NCBI GenBank assembly: GCA_950097015.1 | Contig: CATNEN010000014.1 | Coordinates: forward strand, 806,001-870,000 | Direction: 5' to 3' | Source: Macrostomum hystrix | Lineage: Eukaryota; Platyhelminthes; Macrostomidae | DNA: 64,000 nt | Shown here: positions 10,800 through 21,800 of the stretch, piece by piece | How the letters are laid out: each line of letters opens with the position of its first letter | Numbering within the stretch: the stretch's first letter is position 1 | The notes under the pieces: generated by a model | Database searches by the model: none | Told to the model about the DNA's origin: nothing | What the model saw: only the letters and a program-made list of their open reading frames with translations | Made by a program: the position numbers and the translations under genes

Positions 10800-11380
10800 T
10801 AGCCATGATTCAAACCCAGGTTTCGCCATGTTTTAAACCCTGGTGGGCTATGATTCAAACTCTCGTTTTACCATGATTCAGACGCTGTTTTTGCAATGAT
10901 TCAAACTCTGGTTTAGCCATGATTCAGACTCTCGTTTAGCCATGATTCAAACTCTGGTTTAGCCATGATTCAAACTCTGGTTTGGCCATGATTTAAACTC
11001 TGGTTTAGCCATGATTTAAACTCTGGTGTAGCCATGGTTCAGACGCTGGTTCAGCCATGATTCAAACGCTGGTTCAGCCATGATTCAAACCCTGGTTTAG
11101 CCATGATTCAGACTCTGGTTTAGCCATGATTCAAACTCTGGTTTAGCCTTGATTCAAACTCTAGTTAGCTATGATTCAAACTCTGGCTTTGCCATGATTC
11201 AAACTCTGGTTTAGTCATGATTCAAACTCTGGTTTAGCCATGATTCAAACTCTGGTTTAGCCATGATTCAAACTCTGATTTAGTCATGATTCAAAATCTG
11301 GTTTAGCCATGATTCAAACTCTGATTTAGTCATGATTCAAAATCTGGTTTAGCCATTATTCAAACTCAGATTTGCTATGA
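10800..11380. repeat. 23-bp minisatellite inside Helitron 2
   Basis: About 25 units of atgattcaaactctggtttagcc with scattered substitutions, starting just after the 18-bp array. Confidence 0.9.
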
Positions 11381-11993
11381 TTTATGATATTTTATTTACG
11401 AAATGAAAAAAATAAATTTAAATAATCTTCAATCACTACTGGCTGAAAATTAGTCTAAATGATTTGACGCAGTGCAGAATCGAACCCTAGCCTAGCCTAA
11501 CTTATTCCTGGTGCCTACACATCGGCTATTCCGACTTTTGGTTAGTGGGTGCAGAAATCAGCCTTATAAAATGAATTTTCAAAGTTCTGGCTTTGTACAA
11601 TGAAGTAAGAAAATAGAGTACACTCAGTCTCGCGGTTGGTTGTGTACATTTATTTCTAATTTGTCTCCAGAGTGCAGGCTTCAAATTCAATCAGCTAGGG
11701 GTTGTTGCGCAATTTGACGATGCAATTCTAACTCAGTGGCTGTCAGTGAAATTCTCAATAGGCCAAGATGGTTTGACCTTTGAAAAATCATGTTTTTCGA
11801 ATATTTAATCCCCTTAGCAATAAAGTTAAGCTTAATAAAAATACGTGTATAATTCTCCCCATATTTAGCATCTTTTGGTGAAGAAATGGTGAAAATCGGT
11901 TGAGCCGTTTTTTCTAAAATCAATCTCCTACCTAGATAGATAGATAGATAGATAGATACATCTCATTTTTAGTGTATAGGAAAGGATGGAGGA
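11381..11993. other. Unique part of Helitron 2
   Basis: About 600 bp of AT-rich sequence with a (tagatagata)n run at 11935-11957. No coding capacity seen. Confidence 0.5.
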
Positions 11994-12107
11994 TTAAAAT
12001 ACTCTAGTGGAAATTTAGCCAGACTAAAAATAAAAAAAACTTTTAAAAGATCGCATTTTTCCTTTCTCACTGCTCTATGTTAATTGGCTTCACTATTCAT
12101 CAACATA

Positions 12108-12250
12108 TTCATTAACTAATTCATCAACAGAATTATCAACAGATTCATCAACAGATTCATCAACTGATTCATCAACAGATTCATCAACAGATTCATCAAC
12201 TGATTCATCAGCTGATTCATCAACTGATTCTCAACTGATTCATCAATTAA
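12108..12250. repeat. 12-bp satellite, short array
   Basis: About 11 units of gattcatcaact and variants. It is the same satellite that forms the arrays at 27.9 and 55.7 kb, each lying downstream of an ADAM gene. Confidence 0.85.
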
Positions 12251-12359
12251 TAGAGAAATAATTGAGTCATTTGTCATGCGTTAAAGTCATTCGAGAGGCG
12301 TTTGAGTCATTGCATTTTTGCAAAATTTAAATGCTGAATTTTCAAACTAAGGCTGTGAC

Positions 12360-12857
12360 CTAGTAGACGGTGACTGCGGCGGCTGCCAAGCTGGCCAGGC
12401 TTACCAGGATGGCGGCGGAAACTCCGCCAGTTCTCTGGCCGTCACTAAACGGTCCGGGCGGACCGCTGTCGATGCTGCCACCGTTGCCGGCCAACTGGCA
12501 GTCGGGCGGGGCGAATCCTGGCGGACAGTGGCAGTGGCCGCGCGAGTTCACGGTGCCACCGTTTTGGCAGGTGACATTGCCAGCCACAGCGTTTCGGTTA
12601 CGAATCTCCGAGGCGGATTGGCAAGCTCTGTTGAAGCACATTTGCTCGCCGTTACGGTTTCCGCAACGCGCACCGTCTGGCACTCGATCGGGCGGCCCGC
12701 GGATCCGCGGATTGTAGCCGCAAATGGCAATGCCGCAAGTTTCTGGACCTGTCCCGGTTATATCCGGAACGCAGTTCGCCAAATTCTTAATCGGGTGCAC
12801 AAAGGTGCCGCACGTTACCATATCACATTCCTTGCTTTTTTTCGGGCACCAGGAACT
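12360..12857 (-). CDS. ADAM copy 1, exon 12: Cys-rich, EGF-like, C-terminal tail
   Basis: The exon begins at 12857 after a gcttgcag acceptor. It holds the end of the cysteine-rich domain, an EGF-like segment with the ADAM-typical CHCPPGFAPPDC and GGSIDSGP, then a Ser/Gly/Pro-rich linker and a 20-residue Ala/Val/Leu tail ending directly at the stop (12362-12360). The short hydrophobic end with no following charged residues fits a GPI-attachment signal better than a type I membrane anchor. Confidence 0.85.
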   Translation of the reverse strand, partial: SSWCPKKSKECDMVTCGTFVHPIKNLANCVPDITGTGPETCGIAICGYNPRIRGPPDRVPDGARCGNRNGEQMCFNRACQSASEIRNRNAVAGNVTCQNGGTVNSRGHCHCPPGFAPPDCQLAGNGGSIDSGPPGPFSDGQRTGGVSAAILVSLASLAAAAVTVY

Positions 12858-15800
12858 CTGCAAGCAGTGGAGAAGTGTGATGTGTTGCTAAAAAGTGAAC
12901 TAGACAGCGAATCGGAATCGCTCAGGAAGAGACGCAATAAATAGTGAGGTGAGCTTGACGGCTGACTTAAAAGGCAGTCAATATCGTTTTGCAGGAAAAT
13001 AAGCAATTCAATCAAAGTGAATAAAAAGGGTTAGTAGTTTTAAGAGCTTCCGAGAATGAGGGAATTCCTCTGACTCACGGCATCCCGTGCCGTCGGTCCC
13101 CAGAGTAACTGACACTGAGTCTGGGCGGAGCCGCACAGACCGTTGGCGCAGAAGTTGCTGCCGCACGGTGTCCCGTCTCTGACAGCGAAATCGGCAGGGC
13201 AGGTTGAGTCGACGCCGTTACAGAATTCCGGCAGGTCGCATTGTCCTTTGGCGGCGCGGCAAACGGTGCCAGTCGGGTGCGGCTGACAGACCGTCAAGTC
13301 GCAGCAGCGCCCTGCGGCGCAGGCAGCGGATTCGGCCAGCTTGCAGGAGGTGGCGTTGCAGCAGGCGTTGCCTCTGTGAAACGATTGGTGAGCAGATAAC
13401 TAACGACTTGTTTGCTACCTCTGACACAAAGCTCGAGACTTTGGATCTTGTTAGTTACGAAATAGATGAAAGAGTTGTAGAAAAAAGAATCGATATTGCA
13501 CGAAATTCACTTGGCACCGCCGAAGCTATTGCGCAGCGCTTCCAAATCATGTGTACAGCTGTTCAGTCCGTGGACTGAGTGCTGCCACTACTACCGAAAT
13601 TTCCACTCCAGCAGATGCTGCTAGTCAATTTACAGCTGGGTGAAATGACGCAATGAGGGAATTGATTTAAGCGTCTGGCTCAGAGACACAGGTTATTTTC
13701 TTCGGGCTGCGATTCGAACTCCCGAACTACTCACACGGATCAGTTGCCTTTCAATGTGCAGCAGTCACTTTTTGTAGGCACTCGTTTTTTAAAACACACA
13801 CGACACGCAAAACTCCTAAAATAGCTCGTAGAAAGAATTGGCAGAGCACAAAATGAACAATTGCAAGAGGGCTGCGGGCAATGGCACATCATTTGGCGAC
13901 ACCAGAGCCGCAGCCAGCGAGGAGACAATTCGGCCCATTTTGCTGACTCCTGAGCACACCTACTCACACAGGTGTGTACACCTGCAATCAATTTCTCATC
14001 ATCAGGCAGTGTACACTGTCACTGTGCCTTGGAGGTTGGCCCCCAAAGGCGCAAATTGCACTACAAGCCCCAAGCCTAATCTCCGCGGCTGCGGCCCAAA
14101 TGAATGAGGCCTCACCATGGAATCGAGCTCAGGGAGCTTGGTGCGAGAGGCAAGCGCTTTAGACCGCTCTGCCTCTGAAAGTAATTCTAACCTGAGTTGT
14201 TCGGCAGCCAAGTGAAAAGTGAAGAATCCCAAGATTGGGTCAGATTCAAGAAGTCAAATCCCAGTTGACTGAGTACCCTGACCTACTCATCCCCTAGAAC
14301 GCCACGACAACCGGCCTCGCCGCCACAGTCGCAGTCCTCGCCGTCTTCCAGAAGGCCGTTGCCGCAGACCGCTGTTGGCCAATCCGCGGCTACGTGCAGG
14401 CGAAGAAGCCCGCCCGGATAGTCAGCCTCTGGTCTCGGCCACAGCAGGCAGTGACGGACGCCGGAATCCAGGAAGTTCTTCAGGGCTTTCTTTGAGCAGT
14501 CCGACCAGCCGATGTTGTGCCACTTGCTGCGATTCAGCGTTTTGGGGTGCATCATGCAGGCCTCATTGGAGTCGTGACACCAGCAGTGGTCTAGGTAACT
14601 GGTATCGTAGTCGACGCCAAGGTTGTATGCCAGGTTCCGTGTCATCATCACCCCGGTGGTGTCGAAGTCGCTGGACGAATGAGACTGGCGTGGGCAGTCG
14701 GAGATATTCGTAATATATAAAAAATTTTTATGTGAACCCAGATTTGGGAGCCTGCGGAACAAAGATTGGAGAGACTGGGAACAGATATTAGGGAGACTGG
14801 AAACAGAGATTAGGGAGACTCGGGAACAGAGATTAGGGAGACTCGGGAACAGAGATTAGGGAGACTGGAAACAGAAATTAGGGAGACTGGGAACAGAGAT
14901 TAGGGAGACTGGGAACACAGATTAGGGAGACTGGGAACCGAGAGTAGGGAGGCTGGTGTGATAGATTTTGGGGAGGCTGTGGGATAAAGATTTGGGAGAC
15001 TGGAGATCGAGCGAAAAATTGAAAGAGAGTCTTCTCCTAACTCATTCTAATATAGGGATTAGTGGAAGCTAATTTGCTAGTTACTTACGACACTAAAACC
15101 GACGCACTTTTTCCACATGCACATTCTATTCTTAGTGGCGTTGCCTGTCAGGCTGGGTCGATTTGTGGCTCTGAAATTTGATTTGATAAAGTATAGTCGA
15201 TAAGAGAGTCTGGTAGACTGGAGTGTTTTGGATAAGAGAGTCTGGTAGACTGGAGTGTTTTGGATAACAGAGTCTGGTAGACTGGAGTGTTTTGGATAAG
15301 AGAGTCTGGTCGACTGTTTTGGATAAGAGAGTCTGGTAGACTGGAGTGTTTTGGACAAGAGAGTCTGGTCGACTGGAGTGTTTTGGATAAGAGAGTCTGG
15401 TATACATTAAACCATTGTCAATAAGATAGGAGTCTTTTGTAGAAGCCAATGTGCTATCGGCTGTAGTCTTGCACATAGACAGTGAGCACTCAAGGCTATC
15501 CAATCAGCTCACGTAAGCACGTGCACACAGTCGTGGTCCTCGCCCCCAAAAATATGCTTAGAACTGTCCAAGGTATCCAGCGTTTTGTCCAAATCCCAAT
15601 TGAAGATGTCGAGATAGCTGTCATTAGTGCTAAGAATTTCCAGCGCGCTGACTACTACGTAGATGTCGAAGCGGCGAAAAAACTGCAGAAATATCGAAAA
15701 TATGCCTCTTATACTGCTTTCAGTACAGTGCGAAAAACAAACTGCAGCTTTATATATCCATAATATTTTATTTAGAATTTTTTAAGAGTGTAAAAATATA

Positions 15801-18800
15801 AACTGTATCATCTGTTAGACATGGGTATCGCATGTTAGACATGGGTATCACCCTCACCCTCATGAGTTTCACCTGTTAGACCTGTTAGACATGGGTGTCA
15901 CCCACAGATAATATATAACATCTATATATATAAAAGTGAAAACTCTGTCTGTGTGTGTGCAACCTTTTGTCTTTATCTATATATATAAAAGTGAAAACTC
16001 TGTCTGTGTGTGTGTGTGCAACCTTTTGTCTTTATAGACGCCGAAACCGCTCAACCAAATCGCACCAAACTTTGCACATACCTAAAACCACCTACGCTGA
16101 GTGCAATAGGCTACTCAAATTCCCGAAAAATCATTTCCTTCCTGCTCAAAAGTGCAAATAACTGCTCAAAAATCGTCAAAAAATCACTCAATTCGACATA
16201 TCGTCGCCCCACTTTGTCAGATTTTCTCCAAATTTGATCCACTTACACTTTACATGTTTTCCAACAATGCTGTCAATTTTGAACATCTCTACTCAATCCA
16301 GAGCAAAGCTGCATCATCTCAAAGTGAGTCACTTTTTGTTTTCCGAGGACAGCCACCCCAACTCCCCTCCGCCACTCTGCGGGCCAAATTTTATTACAGC
16401 CACCCCCTCCCTTCCCCGGGCGCCGAAGCCCCAGACTGTACATTGTATTTCAAGCCGTGAATGTACACAGCCCAAACCCCTAGACTGTCTACTGGCCCCC
16501 AAGCAGCACTGAGACTGAGTGCGGTGAGTGCGGTGGCGTCCCAGTGCGCAGGGCTCTCTGGTCAATATTTCTCTCCAGCCAGCCTGGGATAGAAGAAAGA
16601 GAGAGGCTGGCGTACAGTGCTTTGCTAAAATACAAGACGGTTATCCGCTGTATCGACGGAGATCACGTGAGGATGGCGGCTTTACTACTCGCATTATTCT
16701 ATGCAGCCATGGGAATGAAGAGATCGATCTGGACAACAGATGGGTCGTTCCCTACTGCCCGCTACTGTCCAAGGTGTTCAATCCACACATCAACGTTGAG
16801 TACTGCAACTCTGTTAAATCAATCAAGTACATTTGCAAGTACGTGAACAAGGGTAGCGACCAAGCAGTGTTCAACATTGAGGGACCTGGAGGCATAGTAA
16901 ACGAATTTGACGAAGTCAATCGCTTCAAGAGCGGAAGGTATCAGCTCTAACGAGGCAATGTGGCGAATCTTCGGATTCTCTATTCATGAACGCCACCCAA
17001 CTGTCATGCACCTCAGTGTGCACCTGGAAAACGGTCAGAGAGTATACTTTACGGAGGAGAACATCCAGCAGCGTGCTCAAAGGCCACAGGACACTACTCT
17101 TACTGCTTTCTTCAAGTTGTGCGCTGAAGACCCCTTTGCCAGGACTTTGCTGTACCACCAGGTGCCTGCCTATTACACATGGAACGCCTCTTCGAAAGGA
17201 TGGAAGCGGCGGGTTCAAGGCGCTGCAGTTCCAGGCCATCCTGAAATACGACAGACTGATGCATTAGCCAGAGTACACGGTGCACCCAAACCACAGTGAA
17301 TGCTACTACCTGCTACACACCGTGATTGGTCCGACGTCATTTAGACACATTAGAACGGTGGAAGGCCATACCTGCCAAACTTTTCATGAAGCATGTCAGC
17401 GACTGGGACTGCTGGAAGAGCTGGATGACCAGGAGCAGCTGGGACAGTTCATAGAGGAGAATGAGCCCCGACTCATGCCTGAGCAGCTAGAGGCGTACCG
17501 CGAGCTATTGCGCAGAGTCAACAACAACGTTGGTGGCATGGTTTTTCTTGATGCTCCAGGTGGCACAGGAAAAAAATTTCTAATCAACCTCTTTCTGGCA
17601 AAGGTCAGGCAACGAGGCGACGTTGCCATTGCTGTAGCTTCCTCTGGAATTACAGCCACCTTGCTGCCAGGCGGTCGCACTGCCCACTCAGCACTGAAGT
17701 TGCCGCTTGATCTGTCTTGAGCGGAGAATCCGCTGTGCAACATCAAGAAAAACACAGGCACTGCCAGAGTGCTTCAGGCTTGCAAGCTTATCGTCTGGGA
17801 TGAGTGTACCATGTCCCACAAACTGGCATTTGAAGCACTCAACTTAACTTTGAAAGACCTGCGCAATAGCAATCAACTGATGGGTGGTGTCACTCTGCTG
17901 CTGTCTGGAGACTTTAGACAGACGCTGCCTGTGATTCCGCGAGGCACTCCTGCTGATGAGATTAATGCTTTCCTAAAATCATCTCACCTGTGGCCATCGG
18001 TTGTGAAGTTGCACCTACGAACAAACATGAGAGCTACAATTCAAGGAGACGAAACAGCTCATGAGTTCTCTGCCAATCTATTGCGAATCGGCAATGGTCT
18101 GCTGGAGATTAGCACAGAGAATGGGCAGTCATCGATCGCTACAATCGGAACCATTGTGCAGTCAGTGCAGGAGCTCAAGGCAAAAGTTTACCCGAACCTG
18201 ATGGTTCGATATACTGACGTTGACTGGCTGTCAGAGCCAGTACGCCCTTAAACAAACTCTTCACTTTTCATTCATGCAGTAAATAAATAAATGGTGACCT
18301 TCACTATAAAGTTAATACAGAGACGTGAATTGCTTACTGCTTTGCTTTAAATTTCTGCCCCAAAAACAACGGGCAAAAAAAGCTAGTCTATATATATAAA
18401 AGTGAAAACTCTGTCTGCCTGTCTGTGTGTGTGTGTGTGTGTGTGTGCAACCTTTTGTCTTTATAGACGCCGAAACCGCTCAACCAAATCGCACCAAACT
18501 TTGCACATACCTAAAACCACCTACGCTGAGTGCAATAGGCTACTCAAATTCCCGAAAAATCATTTCCTTCCTGCTCAAAAGTGCAAATAACTGCTCAAAA
18601 ATCGTCAAAATATCACTCAATTCGACATATCGTCGCCCCACTTTGTCAGATTTTCTCCAAATTTGATCCACTTACACTTTACATGTTTTCCAACAATGCT
18701 GTCAATTTTGAACATCTCTACTCAATCCAGAGCAAAGCTGCATCATCTCAAAGTGAGTCACTTTTTGTTTTCCGAGGACAGCCACCCCAACTCCCCTCCG

Positions 18801-21800
18801 CCACTCTGCGGGCCAAATTTTATTACAGCCACCCCCTCCCTTCCCCGGGCGCCGAAGCCCCAGACTGTACATTGTATTTCAAGCCGTGAATGTACACAGC
18901 CCAAACCCCTAGACTGTCTACTGGCCCCCAAGCAGCACTGAGACTGAGTGCGGTGAGTGCGGTGGCGTCCCAGTGCGCAGGGCTCTCCGGTCGATATTTC
19001 TCTCCAGCCAGCCTGGGATAGAAGAAAGAGAGAGGCTGGCGTTGACTGGCTGTCAGAGAGGGCAATTCTGCGTCCTAGAAATGATGCCGCCAACGAAATT
19101 AACTACCAACTGCTTCAGGAGTTGCCAGGTGCAGTTTTCACCTACAAGTCAATTGATACAACGTTGACTGATGACACCGCTGTGGAGTATCCTGTTGAGT
19201 TTCTGAACTCTCTAGATCCTCCTGGAACTCCATCGCACAACTTGCAGCTGAAAGTTGGGGCACCAATTATGCTCCTCCGCAACCTGAATGCGCCAAGGCT
19301 GTGTAACGGCACCAGACTGATAGTCAGGCGGCTCTTCCCACACGTGATTGAGGCCACGATAATGACTGGATCTGGCAGAGGAGAGTCTGTGTTCGTTCCC
19401 CGGATTCCAATTATCCCCACGGACCTGCCATTTCAGTTCAAGCGACTGCAGTTCCCTGTGAGAGTGTGCTTTGCGATGACTATTAACAAGGCTCAGGGAC
19501 AGTCGCTGAAGGTGGCTGGCATCAACCTGGAGACTCCTTGCTTCTCGCATGGGCAGCTTTATGTCGCCTGCTCCCGTGTTGGAACTCCAGCTGGCCTATT
19601 CATTTTCGCACCAAGGGGAAGAACGAAGAATGTGGTGTATCCCCAGGCCTTGAGGTGACTCGCAAGCAATTAATAGAAAAGTAGTCACGAATTGACCTTG
19701 ACCTGTCTAACTCTGAACTCTGAAACAGTTTAATTTTGTTTCTTTGACATTGTTATTGTTATGCCATGGCTATTTTCCTTATGTATACGCGTGTACATGC
19801 ATACTGTATACAGAGGCAGATTTAGGGGGGGGGGTGGGCGGGGGGCAGTCGCCCCCCCCCAAAATTTTAATCATGGGAATAAGATGCCCCCACCAGGGGC
19901 GCCAGTCGCAGCACTGGCGCCCCTTTTCGGCCGCTGGCGCCCCTTTTTCAGCCGCTGGCTCCCGTTTTTCAGCCGCTGGCGCCCTTTTTCGGCCGCTGGC
20001 ACCCCCTCTGTGATTCTCATGGCGCTCCCCTGACAGACCGCCCCAAAACAAAATTCCTGGATCTGCCACTGACTGTATAGAGGAGTGGCTAATAGACATG
20101 TTTCTAAAGAAGTAATCAAGAGGGGGCTGTTTGGACAAACTTTTCACTTATTTTTTACTTAAAACGCCCTTAAACAAACTCTTCACTTTTCATTAATGCA
20201 GTAAATAAATAAATGGTGACCTTCACTATAAAGTTATGTGGTGCCGGTGTCTCTGGCCTTGTGGTTTTGTTAGGCCTTCCTCACCCAACGCCGTCTTGGC
20301 TGCCCGGTGCCCGGTGCCGCCATCTGATTGGCTGGGCGCGGGCCTTGTGTGCCTATCCTACCCCAGCCCTGCGTGGCTTTGCCCTCACGCCAATCAGCTC
20401 TGCGTAGCTTTGCCCGTCCACCCGTCCAGCGCGTACAACCCAACCCCCCCAGCGCGCTGTAGGCTTTGTTTGTGCTCCGCCCATGTCTGCCCCCTTGTCA
20501 GCCCTTAAGGTATCGTTTTCTGCCCGGGCCAAGGCTACCTCTCTCCCCCCTTGCGAACTTTAAAAGATCGTGCCGTAAAGACGGTCTCTTACTGCGAAGG
20601 CTCAATTTATTGCATAGCGAAGTGATTATTGAATAGTGATTCCGAGTGCATGGTTTATTAAAGTGCAAAAATTGCCGACAAATACATTCAGCGTCATCCT
20701 GCCATCCTATCGTGCGTCCCGACCGGTAAGCACTGTATTTGTGTCTGTCCTTTCGGGGTGCCAGGTCCGCACGGAGTACTGTAATAATCTTAGAAGTACT
20801 GTGTGAGCGTCCTAACGCCACCAGTCCCTGACTGCAACAGAGCGTCCTAACGCCTGGTTCAGTGATCGATAATATTTTACTTAATAGGGCTGTCGGCCGG
20901 GGATCTCAAACCGACCACTGTCACTACAGTTAATACAGAGACGTGAATTGCTTACTGCTTTGCTTTAAATTTCTGCCCCAAAAACAACGGGCAAAAAAAG
21001 CTAGTATAATATATAAGTTATATATTATCTGTGGTGTCACCTGTTAGACATGGGTATCACATGTTAATGACCCTCACCCTCATGGTTTTCACCTGTTAGA
21101 CCTGTTAGACTTGGGTATCACCTGTTAGACATGGGTATCACCTGTTAGACGTGGGTATCACCTGTTAGACATGGGTATCAGCTGTTAGACATGGGTGTCA
21201 CATGTTGGACATGGGTGTCACATGTTAGACATGGGAATCACCTGTAAGACATGTGAATCACCTGTTAGATACTATACTCACGTTGTTGACGATTCCAATA
21301 ATGCTCTGTACCGCATCAATCACAACCGATGAGCTCATGGAGTGCATATTGTACTGCAATGAGAAGTGAGCAGCTGGACTATTACTCTAGTAAAGTTATT
21401 TTTTGGACCTAAAAAAGGGCACGTCTTTTAACATCGGAAACGCTAATCGTTGCTAAGGCCCTCTAGTATCCATGGTTACCCCAATGGCAAACAAATTATC
21501 TCTTAATTTGCATAACATCTCGCACAGCATTAGAATCTCGAGCAACGAGCAAGCAAAACAGTTTGCAATATTAAAAACTGTCTTGACCACTTTACTTCGA
21601 TTGCCTCGCCTAATGTCTATGGTACACCCACATGACCTGGCCTAATGTCTATGGTACACCCACATGACCTGGCCTAATGTCTATGGTACACCCACATGAC
21701 CTGGCCTAATGTCTATGGTACACCCACATGACCCGGCCTAATGTCAATGCTTCTCCCTCAAGTCTTTCCAAAGCTAGTCGCTACTGTTATTATATGCTAT

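Larger units (their letters stand above)
10113..11993 (-). mobile_element. Helitron family 2, non-autonomous
   Basis: The minus-strand 3' end carries a 7-bp stem (gctcccc/ggggggc with a GAA loop), a short spacer and CTAG at 10116-10113, followed by T. The 5' end is TC at 11993, preceded by A. The unoccupied site is at 27827/27828 (A|T). The 1,881-bp element has no Rep or helicase and is mostly two minisatellites. The 5' 300 bp include a (GATA)n run and the 'cggctcaaccgattttcacc' type sequence that resembles other Helitron leaders. Confidence 0.75.
18387..21004 (+). mobile_element. Helitron family 1, copy 3 (C-terminal part of ORF), with nested insertions
   Basis: The 5' TC follows the previous element's CTAG without any base between. 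The 3' CTAG is at 21001-21004, followed by T. It contains the C-terminal helicase ORF, a complete hAT miniature element (19811-20071) and a solo LTR (20237-20928). Confidence 0.9.

Noticed and set aside
15077..15503. Minus-strand ORF over the 32-bp array
   Set aside because: Repeat-driven frame; only the 82-bp exon 9 inside it has splice sites and cross-copy support.
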